In this document: piece by piece, positions 16,107-24,412 of the stretch
How the letters are laid out: each line of letters begins with the position of its first letter
Position numbering within the stretch: the first letter of the stretch is position 1
Origin: JAEZDC01 sp036676415
GTDB lineage: Bacteria; Bacteroidota; Bacteroidia; Chitinophagales; Chitinophagaceae
Assembly: GCA_036676415.1 (NCBI GenBank)
Contig: JAKFCX010000055.1
Span: forward strand, 1 to 64,000
DNA: 64,000 bases
Direction of reading: 5' to 3'
Notes under the pieces: model-generated
The model's input: the letters and a program-made list of their open reading frames with translations, nothing else
Databases searched by the model: none
Told to the model about the DNA's origin: nothing
Program-made: the position numbers and the translations under genes

Positions 16107-16400
16107 CTACTTCTTCCCCACGTCTAAATACTGTTGCAATGCCTTTACGTAATCTTCGAAAGCCTGTACTCCTTTTGACGTGACCTTACAGGTGGTGAGG
16201 GGATAATTATCTTTGAACTGTTTGTTTACTTCGATATAACCTGCATCTTTTAATTTTTGTACCTGCACAGAAAGATTACCTGCGGTAGAATTTGTTTTTT
16301 CCTTGATGAAAGTGAACTCAGCTTCCTTTACACCAATAAGCAAACTCATTACTGCAAGCCGCAATTGCGAATGTAATATGGGATCCAGCTCTTTAAACAT
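16107..16400 (-). CDS. Winged-helix transcriptional regulator (MarR/ArsR-like, HTH_34)
   Basis: 97 residues. The helix-turn-helix is visible as FTFIKEKTNSTAGNLSVQVQKLKDAGYIEVNKQF, with the wing at NYPLTTCKVTSKGVQAFEDY. Such small stand-alone winged-helix proteins regulate adjacent membrane-protein genes. It is the last gene of a three-gene operon with two paralogous membrane proteins (9-bp gap). The ligand is unknown. Confidence 0.85.
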   Translation of the reverse strand: MFKELDPILHSQLRLAVMSLLIGVKEAEFTFIKEKTNSTAGNLSVQVQKLKDAGYIEVNKQFKDNYPLTTCKVTSKGVQAFEDYVKALQQYLDVGKK

Positions 16401-16409
16401 TCTTACACT

Positions 16410-17060
16410 TTATCCTTTACTATGAATCTTCCTGAACTCGTTATTGGCAATATGACCTGGAATGATATAACCGATGAGAATTGCTCCAGCATGGAGTATC
16501 ATCGTCCACTCAAATTCATTAATGAACATGGCTGTTAAGCCCAATGCAAAACAGGCATAAGCACCAATAACAGATGGCCTGAAATTTAATGCAGCACCAT
16601 AGATCAATATCCAGAATGCATATAGATTAATGAGCAATGCGAAGCCGATGTTTACAAATACCATGGAGCCTTTTCCAAACTCCTCATGTATATATCTCGA
16701 TCCAAGATTGATGGCGAAGATGATGAACATGAGGCTGATAAAAAACCCGGCATTTAACTTCATAAACAGGTCACCGGTATAGGTTTTTACTTTGATGCTC
16801 TTTCTAAAAAAATTATTCCTGATAAGATCCAAAATCATCATCACAAAAGCCAGTCCACCAAATATGTTCCAGAAAAGAAACAGGTTGGCCGACCATTCAA
16901 ATTTCAAGTTGATCAATGTAAAAACGGAAGCGAGGAATAACATCCAACCCCAGATAATCCATCCCATGCCGTTGTCTTTCTGTTCTGTTTTTGCAGTGCT
17001 GATCATTTGTTGAATGATCAGCAAACTCTCCTGCTGGCTTAATGGTTTCTCTTCGTTCAT
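16410..17060 (-). CDS. Multi-span membrane protein, paralogue of the next gene
   Basis: 216 residues from ATG 17060; longer starts would overlap the upstream gene. About six hydrophobic helices. The N-terminus LSQQESLLIIQQMISTAK and the end IGYIIPGHIANNEFRKI are shared with the upstream gene product, so the two are paralogues from duplication. ATGA overlap with the upstream stop indicates translational coupling. No family name is recognised. Confidence 0.75.
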   Translation of the reverse strand: MNEEKPLSQQESLLIIQQMISTAKTEQKDNGMGWIIWGWMLFLASVFTLINLKFEWSANLFLFWNIFGGLAFVMMILDLIRNNFFRKSIKVKTYTGDLFMKLNAGFFISLMFIIFAINLGSRYIHEEFGKGSMVFVNIGFALLINLYAFWILIYGAALNFRPSVIGAYACFALGLTAMFINEFEWTMILHAGAILIGYIIPGHIANNEFRKIHSKG

Positions 17061-17641
17061 GATAAAGCAATTTGTTTTCGGTACTGGGATCTTAATAAAT
17101 GACCCGGAATAATATAGCTGATGAGCACACTGATAGCGGTAATCAGAATTTGTGTAGGGTAACTGGTAAACACAGCTAATGCTGACAAAATATAACATGC
17201 TATACCACCTACAACAAGCGGTTTAAATTTGATAAGGTGGCCACTGATGAAGGCACCCATGGCATAAAACAGAATGTAAAAAGGAAAGCAATATTGCCAG
17301 CCAATCTTAATAAAGAGGATTGCCATCACGCCAAAACCGATACCAATTCCCATCCACAGTTGTCCATTCGCTTCTTCAATAAAAGTTACTGCTCTTTGCT
17401 TTTTAGCATCGCGGAAAATAAAAATATTATGTACAACTATGGCGACTAAAGTAACAGACCAGGCATAATAATGTCTTTCATAACCAATTACCAGGAGCGT
17501 ATATTGAATACAGCAACCAATAAATACTGCATAGCCCCATAGTAAAAAATAATGGCTGCCATCGCTGAGTGAATGTTTTGTTTTATCTATCATTGATTGA
17601 ATGATAGACAAACTTTCCTGTGGTGACATTTCTTTTTCCAT
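17057..17641 (-). CDS. Multi-span membrane protein, paralogue of the preceding entry
   Basis: 194 residues, about six hydrophobic helices. It begins with MSPQESLSIIQSMIDKTKHS, a cytoplasmic amphipathic helix, and ends ISYIIPGHLLRSQYRKQ; both motifs recur in its paralogue. First gene of the membrane-membrane-regulator operon. No transporter or enzyme signature is visible, and I do not recognise a function. No promoter box was found upstream; a 14-bp inverted repeat lies there instead. Confidence 0.75.
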   Translation of the reverse strand: MEKEMSPQESLSIIQSMIDKTKHSLSDGSHYFLLWGYAVFIGCCIQYTLLVIGYERHYYAWSVTLVAIVVHNIFIFRDAKKQRAVTFIEEANGQLWMGIGIGFGVMAILFIKIGWQYCFPFYILFYAMGAFISGHLIKFKPLVVGGIACYILSALAVFTSYPTQILITAISVLISYIIPGHLLRSQYRKQIALS

Positions 17642-17649
17642 ACTCGGAA

Positions 17650-17721
17650 GTTTGAATGTTCAAATGTTTGATTGTTCCAAAATTTGTTACAAATAACAGT
17701 TGAACGATGGAACAATCAAAC
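17650..17721. repeat. Inverted repeat and octamer-like tandem repeat
   Basis: GTTTGATTGTTCCA (17666-17679) and TGGAACAATCAAAC (17708-17721) are perfect inverted arms with a 28-nt loop. The left arm belongs to a run of 8-nt units (GTTTGAAT, GTTCAAAT, GTTTGATT). Lies between two minus-strand genes. Confidence 0.7.
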
Positions 17722-17733
17722 GCTTAAACTGGT

Positions 17734-18369
17734 TTACGATGAACATTTTGCCAACATCTCTTCAGCCTGTTTTTGTCCCCATTTAGGATGAAAAGCTGAT
17801 TGTGGTTTGAAACTCTTAAAAAGGTTCACAGCTTTTTCGAATACAGGTTTGGCTTTTTCTTTTCCTCCACCAAATGCAGGAGGTGTATTTAAAATATCCT
17901 GGGCTTCCAAATAGTATATTCTGGGGTTATCCTTATCCATACTTTTTGCCTTGCCGGCTATTTCTGCCTTCATTGGTAAATAAGTCATCCAACGACTATT
18001 CGGATCAACTAACATCTGTTGCGTTGCAACCATATGACTTAATATATACAGTTCTGCATTTATTTCTATCGCCTCGGCTTTTGCAATGATGGCCTTTGTT
18101 TTTTCGGCCAGTTTGTCCTTATCTATTTTCTGATCCATCCATCCAATAGTAGTCTGAGCCAACGCAGCATAGTAATATGGAAGCCATTGTGATTTCTCCA
18201 TATCACCGATTCGTTCAAACTGTGCAGAAACTTCCTGCAAGTCCTGTGTTGTTTTTGCAGAATCCAGCAGCGTCAACGTCTCTTTCATTTTTTGTTGATA
18301 CATGTCGCTTTGCGCAAAAGCAGATTGTAAACTAAAAGCTGCGATCAATAGAAATAAAAACTTTTTCAT
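17734..18369 (-). CDS. Secreted protein of unknown function, helix-rich
   Basis: 211 residues with a clear signal peptide (MKKFLFLLIAAFSLQSAFAQ, cleavage after AFA or AQ). The mature part is mostly helical and reads like TPR-type repeats: PYYYAALAQTTIGWMDQK, RIYYLEAQDI and KPVFEKAVNLFKSF. Likely periplasmic. It follows a 2TM-protein gene by 11 bp, and the TonB receptor lies further upstream. No enzymatic motif is visible. Confidence 0.75.
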   Translation of the reverse strand: MKKFLFLLIAAFSLQSAFAQSDMYQQKMKETLTLLDSAKTTQDLQEVSAQFERIGDMEKSQWLPYYYAALAQTTIGWMDQKIDKDKLAEKTKAIIAKAEAIEINAELYILSHMVATQQMLVDPNSRWMTYLPMKAEIAGKAKSMDKDNPRIYYLEAQDILNTPPAFGGGKEKAKPVFEKAVNLFKSFKPQSAFHPKWGQKQAEEMLAKCSS

Positions 18370-18380
18370 TGTTGTTATGT

Positions 18381-18656
18381 TTATAGTTGTGATTGTTGTT
18401 TTCTTAGTTTCTCATATTCATCTTCAACTGAGAAAATATTGTTGCTATGATAAGCACCAAAATAATTGAAGGCTACTCCTAGACCCCAGCCTAATATTGG
18501 CCAGATGGGCCAGAAGTGATTGATATCTCCGGAAGAAAAATACCATACTCCTATTAAAAAAGTATTGACGATAAAATATGCTGCGAGATTCCATTTAAAG
18601 CCTGCTCTTCTTTTGGCTATTTGCCAGAGCAGCTCATCTCGTTTTTCGTTGTCCAT
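18381..18656 (-). CDS. 2TM domain-containing protein
   Basis: 91 residues. Pattern KRRAGFKWNLAAYFIVNTFL, then a second hydrophobic segment (FWPIWPILGWGLGVAFNYF), then a charged tail, typical of the 2TM family of Bacteroidota (also found fused to LytTR regulators). Function unknown. Co-transcribed with the secreted protein. Confidence 0.85.
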   Translation of the reverse strand: MDNEKRDELLWQIAKRRAGFKWNLAAYFIVNTFLIGVWYFSSGDINHFWPIWPILGWGLGVAFNYFGAYHSNNIFSVEDEYEKLRKQQSQL

Positions 18657-18700
18657 GAGTTTTATTTTTTATTGTGTATAGGTTCGTTTCTTTATTCACC

Positions 18701-18723
18701 TTCGTTGTGTCACTCACTTGTAC
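18701..18723 (-). repeat. Modular intergenic repeat, copy d (GTGAGTGACA core)
   Basis: TTCGTTGTGTCACTCACT then TGTAC on the plus strand. It lies between the TonB receptor 3' end and the 2TM gene 5' end. Confidence 0.85.
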
Positions 18724-18755
18724 GTTCTGTTCAATTATCAATTATCTAATAACAT

Positions 18756-20972
18756 CTATAAGTTGTTATTAATAGCATCCTGTGTCCTGTCAACTCCCCA
18801 ACTAAAGAAAGCACCAATAAAGAAGAATCTTTTTGCAGGAAGCCCGATCGCTTCTTTTCTTGCACCATTATAAGAATAATTATATCCAAATACCGGATCT
18901 GCTCCCAATACATTGGTGATACTTGCAACCAGTACAATGAAGTTCTTTGTTGATTTGCCCAGCGTTGGCACATAGTTCATACTAAAGCCGAGGTTGTTGA
19001 ATGATTTTGTCTTGCCTCTGTCAGCTATGTCTGTTTTGCCGGTAGTAGTATTTTGCTGAAGGTTGTAATAAGGTCTTCCTGTAGCAAAACTGTAGGTAAA
19101 ATTGAAGCCCGTTTTCCAATCCGTAACCCACCTTTTGGTAACCAGGCTAACCGTATGTTCGGCTGCAAAGTTTGGTGTAAGCTGACCAGGATAATTCAGG
19201 TAATCTCTTTTGGTGTCGAGGTAAGAATAACTCACCCAGTAATCAAGATTCTTAATGGTTTTTTTATCTCTCCAGAATATTTCAAACCCTTGTGCATATC
19301 CTGTGCCATCATTATTGAAAGAAGGAACTGTTTTTACAAGGTCATTATACTTCTTGTAATACACTTCAGCCCTGAAAGTATAATTGCGATTCATCTTCTG
19401 GTAATTGGCTATGTAATGAGTGGCTTTTGTATAACCGAGTTGTGTTGTTTGGTATAGCTGGGTGTTCTCTGGTTTTTGATAGAACTCACCATAAGCAACA
19501 GATACCTGTGCATTCGTTCCGGTTTTATAAGCCAGCGATAAACGTGGGGCAACATTTAGCTTATTGATAATGGATGAATGTTCTGCCCTTAATCCAATTT
19601 TTGCAGCAAGATCATTGGTTATATACAGATCAGCTTCGCTGAACACTGCTTTGAAATGATCTTTTAAAATAGCGTTGTAATTATTGAATTTGCTTTCATT
19701 ATAACCATACCAGTATTCTCCACCCAAACGTAATACACTGATGCCGGAAAGTTTTTTATCGAGTACCAGTTTTATTTGTGAGAGATCCTGTCTTTGATCG
19801 ATATCAAAATTCTTGTTCTGCAACCATGGCTGCGTAAATGTTTTGGGCTGATTGTTCTGATCCTGCAACTGTTGCCCTAACTCGTCTCGGTTATAACTAT
19901 AGCTGAGACCGAGATTCATTTTCCATCCCTTACCTAAATTTTCTCTCCAGCTAAGATTATTATACCAGTTCAGGTTTTTAATGCTGAATGCATCTTTAAT
20001 TCCGATACTATCTATATCTGGTCTTCGTAAACCCAGGTTGGTTTTGCTGAAGGTGGTATAGTATTTTACAATGCCACCATTCTTTGTTTTGAAACGGAAG
20101 TTTGCATCGCCACCATGAAATTCAGGAACCTTGAAGTAATCAGGTTTTTGTTTTACCACTTCAAAATAAACTTTCAGGTTTGTGTAGGCATAATTTACAC
20201 CCCACGATGATTTTTTATTCTTAGCCAACTGCTGAAATCCTGCACCAAGAATAATGGGTGATAAAGATGCAGAAGCCTGTGATTGTTCAGGAATATCAAT
20301 TGATTCCAATATTAGAGCAGATGATAGTGCCTGGCCATATAAAGCAGAATAGCCACCGGTGCTGAAAACAGTTCCTTTAAATAATGTAGAAGAAAATCTT
20401 CCTCTTGAAGCGATATCTGGAACAGATGCAAAGAATGGATTGTTTACTACCGTACCATCAATGAATTGTTTTGTTTCGTAACCGGCTCCACCTCTTACAA
20501 ACAAACCTTCACTTTCACCTACTTGTTGTGCTCCTGGTAAAGTTTTTACGGCAGCAACAATATCTGCATTGGCACCTCCGGTTGTAAGCACATCAAGCGT
20601 TGAAAGAACAGTTGCTTTCTTTTTATCACCAGCTTCAAAAGCACCTGCAGTGATTGTAACAGCATTTAGTTCGTTGATCTCTTCCTTAAGAATAAAATCA
20701 ATCTGAATATTCTCTTTCTGAATGTTGATCTTTTGTTCAACAGCCTTATAACCGATCATGTTTGCAGAAAGTATTTTTTCTCCTTTCTCAAAAGTTTTAA
20801 AGGAAAAGCTGCTGGTAGAATCAGTTACAGCACCATCATAAGTGCCTTTTAGTGTGATAGTAGCTCCGGCTAGTATCAATCCTTTATTGTCTTTCACAGT
20901 ACCTGTAATTCTCACCTGTGCTGTTGCTGTTATTGAAAGAAGCAAAACGGTGATTAAAAGAAGCGGTTTCAT
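18756..20972 (-). CDS. TonB-dependent outer-membrane receptor with CarboxypepD_reg-like domain
   Basis: 738 residues from ATG 20972. Signal peptide MKPLLLITVLLLSITATAQ. Residues about 20-105 form the carboxypeptidase-regulatory-like domain (ITGTVKDNKGLILAGATITL). The plug follows, with VKTLPGAQQVGESEGLFVRGG and QFIDGTVVNNPF, then a long 22-strand-type barrel ending KRFFFIGAFFSW. Imports an unknown ligand in a TonB-dependent way. No SusD partner is adjacent, so this is not a canonical SusCD glycan locus. The promoter TTTG-N20-TATGTTTG lies just upstream. Confidence 0.93.
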   Translation of the reverse strand: MKPLLLITVLLLSITATAQVRITGTVKDNKGLILAGATITLKGTYDGAVTDSTSSFSFKTFEKGEKILSANMIGYKAVEQKINIQKENIQIDFILKEEINELNAVTITAGAFEAGDKKKATVLSTLDVLTTGGANADIVAAVKTLPGAQQVGESEGLFVRGGAGYETKQFIDGTVVNNPFFASVPDIASRGRFSSTLFKGTVFSTGGYSALYGQALSSALILESIDIPEQSQASASLSPIILGAGFQQLAKNKKSSWGVNYAYTNLKVYFEVVKQKPDYFKVPEFHGGDANFRFKTKNGGIVKYYTTFSKTNLGLRRPDIDSIGIKDAFSIKNLNWYNNLSWRENLGKGWKMNLGLSYSYNRDELGQQLQDQNNQPKTFTQPWLQNKNFDIDQRQDLSQIKLVLDKKLSGISVLRLGGEYWYGYNESKFNNYNAILKDHFKAVFSEADLYITNDLAAKIGLRAEHSSIINKLNVAPRLSLAYKTGTNAQVSVAYGEFYQKPENTQLYQTTQLGYTKATHYIANYQKMNRNYTFRAEVYYKKYNDLVKTVPSFNNDGTGYAQGFEIFWRDKKTIKNLDYWVSYSYLDTKRDYLNYPGQLTPNFAAEHTVSLVTKRWVTDWKTGFNFTYSFATGRPYYNLQQNTTTGKTDIADRGKTKSFNNLGFSMNYVPTLGKSTKNFIVLVASITNVLGADPVFGYNYSYNGARKEAIGLPAKRFFFIGAFFSWGVDRTQDAINNNL

Positions 20973-20993
20973 TAGTAGTTCTGATTTATAGAA

Positions 20994-21025
20994 CAAACAT
21001 AGAGTAGTTTATTTTATAAACCAAA
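20994..21025 (-). promoter_or_regulatory. Promoter of the TonB receptor gene
   Basis: On the minus strand TTTG (21025-21022), a 20-bp spacer and TATGTTTG (21001-20994), 22 nt upstream of ATG 20972. Confidence 0.6.
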
Positions 21026-21123
21026 TTATTTTATGAAATATCTTTAGGCTCCTTACCTCATTAAACCAAGAACGAACCTGTAAACTACATAACAGACGAT
21101 GACCTGAAAATCAGCAGTTTGAG

Positions 21124-21159
21124 CAAAAAAGAAAGGCTCCGGATAATTCCGAAGCCTTT
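21124..21159 (-). terminator. Terminator of the atp operon
   Basis: On the minus strand AAAGGCTTCGGA pairs with TCCGGAGCCTTT (one G-U) across a 4-nt loop, followed by a T-run. It sits 22 nt after the atpA stop, so atpG is not part of this operon. Confidence 0.85.
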
Positions 21160-21180
21160 GTATAATTATTAAGTGTAGGT

Positions 21181-22761
21181 CTATTTTTTATATCCCCCCA
21201 TCAGGTTTTTTGCCAACTCAACCATCCTGTTCAATCCATCTTCAGGAAGGTTTCCTTTCTTGAATTCACCCAGAACATCAGGCATTTTGTTCTCCATTTC
21301 AGTTAAGAAATGTGTCTCGAACTCCTTCACTTTATTTACAGGAACATCTCTCAATAAACCTTGTGTACCCAAATAAATGATCGCTACCTGCTTTTCTACA
21401 GAGAATGGGGTGTACTGAGGTTGTTTCAGGATCTCAACGTTCCTTGCACCTTTATCAATTACCGCTTTAGTAGCAGCATCGAGGTCACCACCAAATTTAG
21501 AGAAAGCTTCAAGCTCACGATATAGGGCCTGGTCAAGTTTCAATGTACCAGAAACTTTTTTCATTGATTTGATCTGAGCATTACCACCAACACGACTTAC
21601 AGAGATACCCACGTTGATCGCTGGACGAATACCGGCATTGAAGAGGTTACCTTCAAGGAATATCTGTCCGTCAGTAATAGAAATTACGTTTGTAGGAATG
21701 TATGCAGATACGTCACCAGCCTGCGTTTCAATGATCGGAAGGGCTGTTAATGATCCACCACCTTTTACTAAATGACGAATACTTTCCGGAAGGTCATTCA
21801 TGTTCTTCGCAACATCGTCATTGGCAATAACCTTTGCAGCTCTTTCCAGTAGACGACTGTGCAGATAGAATACGTCACCTGGATAAGCTTCACGTCCTGG
21901 AGGTCTTCTTAATAAAAGAGAAACCTCACGGTAAGCCACAGCCTGTTTAGAAAGATCATCATAAATGATCAAAGCTGGTCGGCCGGTATCACGGAAGAAC
22001 TCACCTATCGCAGCACCAGCAAATGGAGCATAGAACTGCTGAGGAGCAGGATCAGATGCAGAAGCAGCAACGATTGTTGTATACCTCATTGCACCATTAT
22101 CTTCCAAGGTTTTCATGATACCAGCAATAGTAGATGCTTTCTGACCTATTGCAACATATATACAGTAAACAGGTTTGCCTGCTTCAAAAAATTCTTTCTG
22201 GTTAATGATGGTATCAATACAGATGGCAGTTTTACCAGTCTGACGATCACCGATCACCAATTCCCTTTGTCCACGACCAATAGGAATCATCGCATCAATC
22301 GCTTTGATACCAGTTTGTAATGGCTCTTTTACAGGCTCACGATAGATAACTCCAGGAGCTTTACGCTCTAAAGGCATTTCATATAATTCACCTGAAATTG
22401 GGCCTTTACCATCTATCGGTGTTCCGAGTGTATTGATAACACGACCAACAAGACCATCCCCTACTTTAATAGAAGCGATTTGGCCTGTTCTTTTTACGGT
22501 AGCACCTTCTTTAATGTCACCACTTTCTCCAAGTAATACCACACCCACATTATCTTCTTCCAGGTTCAAAGCAATTGCTTTTACACCACTTTCAAATTCT
22601 ACCAGTTCCCCGGCTCTTACATTATTTAGTCCGTAAACACGGGCAATACCATCACCCACTTGTAATACAGTACCCACTTCTTCAAGGTCTGCACCTGCAT
22701 TGAAATTACTCAGCTGTTGTCTCAGTATCGCTGATATTTCATCGGGTTTAATCTCTGCCAT
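21181..22761 (-). CDS. atpA: ATP synthase F1 subunit alpha
   Basis: 526 residues. Non-catalytic nucleotide-binding subunit of the F1 head. P-loop GDRQTGKT at 171-178, the alpha-subunit signature PAINVGISVSRVGG, and the arginine-finger region are intact. It is last in atpB-atpE-atpF-atpH-atpA and is separated from atpH by 123 bp that contain a decayed modular repeat. The operon then ends in a strong terminator, without the usual atpG. The beta and epsilon genes are also not here, as usual in Bacteroidota. Confidence 0.98.
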   Translation of the reverse strand: MAEIKPDEISAILRQQLSNFNAGADLEEVGTVLQVGDGIARVYGLNNVRAGELVEFESGVKAIALNLEEDNVGVVLLGESGDIKEGATVKRTGQIASIKVGDGLVGRVINTLGTPIDGKGPISGELYEMPLERKAPGVIYREPVKEPLQTGIKAIDAMIPIGRGQRELVIGDRQTGKTAICIDTIINQKEFFEAGKPVYCIYVAIGQKASTIAGIMKTLEDNGAMRYTTIVAASASDPAPQQFYAPFAGAAIGEFFRDTGRPALIIYDDLSKQAVAYREVSLLLRRPPGREAYPGDVFYLHSRLLERAAKVIANDDVAKNMNDLPESIRHLVKGGGSLTALPIIETQAGDVSAYIPTNVISITDGQIFLEGNLFNAGIRPAINVGISVSRVGGNAQIKSMKKVSGTLKLDQALYRELEAFSKFGGDLDAATKAVIDKGARNVEILKQPQYTPFSVEKQVAIIYLGTQGLLRDVPVNKVKEFETHFLTEMENKMPDVLGEFKKGNLPEDGLNRMVELAKNLMGGYKK

Positions 22762-22830
22762 ATTATTGTTTTTATCTTGTTTGTATGTTATGGGTTTGCA
22801 CTCGGCTTTTTTCTTTCAATTAAACTTTAC

Positions 22831-22845
22831 TTGCGTCGCACTCTT
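22831..22845 (-). repeat. Modular intergenic repeat, copy e (GTGCGACG core, decayed end)
   Basis: TTGCGTCGCACTCTT on the plus strand, preceded by AAACTTTAC as in copy a. The GTAC end has been lost. Lies between atpH and atpA. Confidence 0.65.
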
Positions 22846-22884
22846 CAGGTTTCTGTTTGCTATGGATCTTTGCAAACCGAGATT

Positions 22885-23448
22885 TTACCTGAGCTGCTGA
22901 ATGTAATCGTTACGCATGAACTGCTTCTTCACATCATTCAGGTCACGAAGAATACTTGCATCTACTTTCTTGTTATTGAACTCCAGTACAAATCCACCAA
23001 CCAAAGAAGGATCAACTTTCGCTTCCAGTTCTATGGTTTGCAGTCCTGCTTCAGATTTAAGTTTGTCTACCATTGAACGCTTTAGCTCTTCACTGGCTTC
23101 AACGGCAGTAGTAAGCTTTACCCGATGAATTCCTTTCACTTCATTGTACTGATCGATGAAAGCGTTTACTACTTCAGGTAAAACACTTTCTCTTCCTTTG
23201 GTAACCATCAACCGGTTGAAGGCCATTGTAAGCTCACTCACTTTGCCTTTAGACACAGCTTCCAGTATAGCATTCTTCTTGTCAGCTTTTATAACAGGAC
23301 TCTTCATCAATACAACGAAATCCCTGCTTTGCCTAACAACTTGTTGCAGGTACTGCATGTCTTTATAAACCGTTTCTAATTGACCTTTCTCCTGTGAAAG
23401 ATCGATCAGGCTCTTGGCATATCTCCCTGCTAAACGTGGACTTTGCAT
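22885..23448 (-). CDS. atpH: ATP synthase F1 subunit delta
   Basis: 187 residues. Stator subunit linking subunit b to the F1 head. The N-terminus SPRLAGRYAKSLIDLSQEKGQL and the C-terminal signature DPSLVGGFVLEFNNKKVDASI are family hallmarks. The start is 2 bp from the atpF stop, giving tight coupling. Confidence 0.96.
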   Translation of the reverse strand: MQSPRLAGRYAKSLIDLSQEKGQLETVYKDMQYLQQVVRQSRDFVVLMKSPVIKADKKNAILEAVSKGKVSELTMAFNRLMVTKGRESVLPEVVNAFIDQYNEVKGIHRVKLTTAVEASEELKRSMVDKLKSEAGLQTIELEAKVDPSLVGGFVLEFNNKKVDASILRDLNDVKKQFMRNDYIQQLR

Positions 23449-23450
23449 GC

Positions 23451-23945
23451 TTAATTCAGTTTTATGTCTCCGGCCAGTTCCTTAATGTACTTTTCCTGCT
23501 GTTGCTTATCGCTCAGTTCTTTTCTTAGTATCTTTTCAGCTACTTCAATCACAAGTGTGCCTACCTGGTTTTTTACATCAGTTAAAGCAGCCATCTTCTG
23601 TTGATTAATGGCAACCTGAGCTTCTGCAAGAATCCTGTCGTATTCACTTTTTGCTTTGTCTTTTGCATCAGCAACCATTTTATCAGCTGTGGCTTTTGCT
23701 TCTTTTACCATCATGGCTCTTTCTTCTCTTGCCTGTGTAAGCAAGGCTTCATTCTCACTTTTCAGTGTAGCCATTTCTGCTTTTACTTTCTCAGCAGAAG
23801 TGATTGCATCAGCGATACCTTGTTCTCTTTCAGCAAGACCTTTGATGATTGCAGGCCATGCAAATTTTTTAAGGATAAAGAACACTATCAAAAAACATAA
23901 AAGTGTCCATATTATCAACCCCGGATCTGGTGAAAGTAATTCCAT
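23451..23945 (-). CDS. atpF: ATP synthase F0 subunit b
   Basis: 164 residues. One N-terminal membrane helix (LIIWTLLCFLIVFFILKKF), then a long charged coiled coil (residues about 35-155) rich in Ala, Glu and Lys, as in peripheral-stalk b subunits. It forms a dimer holding delta and alpha. It is preceded by a hairpin and a modular-repeat copy that separate it from atpE. Confidence 0.96.
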   Translation of the reverse strand: MELLSPDPGLIIWTLLCFLIVFFILKKFAWPAIIKGLAEREQGIADAITSAEKVKAEMATLKSENEALLTQAREERAMMVKEAKATADKMVADAKDKAKSEYDRILAEAQVAINQQKMAALTDVKNQVGTLVIEVAEKILRKELSDKQQQEKYIKELAGDIKLN

Positions 23946-23976
23946 ATTGTCTCTATTGTTGAGTTATATTATTTCT

Positions 23977-24003
23977 GTACAAGGGTGCGACGCAACGAAG
24001 CTT
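23977..24003 (+). repeat. Modular intergenic repeat, copy f (GTGCGACG core)
   Basis: GTACAAGG, GTGCGACG, CAACGAAGCTT. Sits inside the atp operon between atpE and atpF, in the orientation opposite to transcription. Confidence 0.85.
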
Positions 24004-24041
24004 CAATTATTGCTCTACAGCTGGCCTCACCAAAAGAACCT

Positions 24042-24078
24042 AAAAAACTGCACCTTCGGCCCTGTGCTCCAGGTGCAG
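24042..24078 (-). terminator. Terminator-like hairpin between atpE and atpF
   Basis: On the minus strand CTGCACCT (24078-24071) pairs with AGGTGCAG (24055-24048) and is followed by TTTTTT (24047-24042). It lies 16 nt after the atpE stop, inside the operon. It may attenuate or protect the 3' end of an atpB-atpE message. Confidence 0.7.
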
Positions 24079-24094
24079 TAATTTTTTGCAATGA

Positions 24095-24373
24095 TTAAAG
24101 CACCATTGCCAAGAAGCCTACGATGATCGCAAACAGTGCAGCACCTTCTACAAGGGCAGCAGCAAGAATCATGTTAGCACGGATATCGTTCATAGCTTCC
24201 GGCTGACGAGCAATAGATTCTACTGCTCCTTTACCGATCTGGCCAATACCGATACCGGCACCCATAGCTGCTAAACCTGCACCTATTGCACCACCAGCAT
24301 TTGCTGTACCTTTTGCTGCAGCTGCAGCTACTTCAACTGTGTCAGCTTGCAAAAGGATGTTCATTAATTCCAT
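24095..24373 (-). CDS. atpE: ATP synthase F0 subunit c
   Basis: 92 residues. Two hydrophobic helices with the polar loop ARQPEAMNDIR. The ion-binding carboxylate is Glu76 in ALVEGAALFAII. The residue after it is Gly rather than Ser/Thr, so the Na+ ligand set is absent and proton coupling is expected. The N-terminus is longer than the minimal 75-80 residues; Met4 is an alternative start. It needs more copies per complex than the other subunits, which fits the hairpin just downstream. Confidence 0.97.
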   Translation of the reverse strand: MELMNILLQADTVEVAAAAAKGTANAGGAIGAGLAAMGAGIGIGQIGKGAVESIARQPEAMNDIRANMILAAALVEGAALFAIIVGFLAMVL

Positions 24374-24412
24374 GATAGTTGGTATTTATAATTATTAAAA
24401 CAAAAAACTTTT

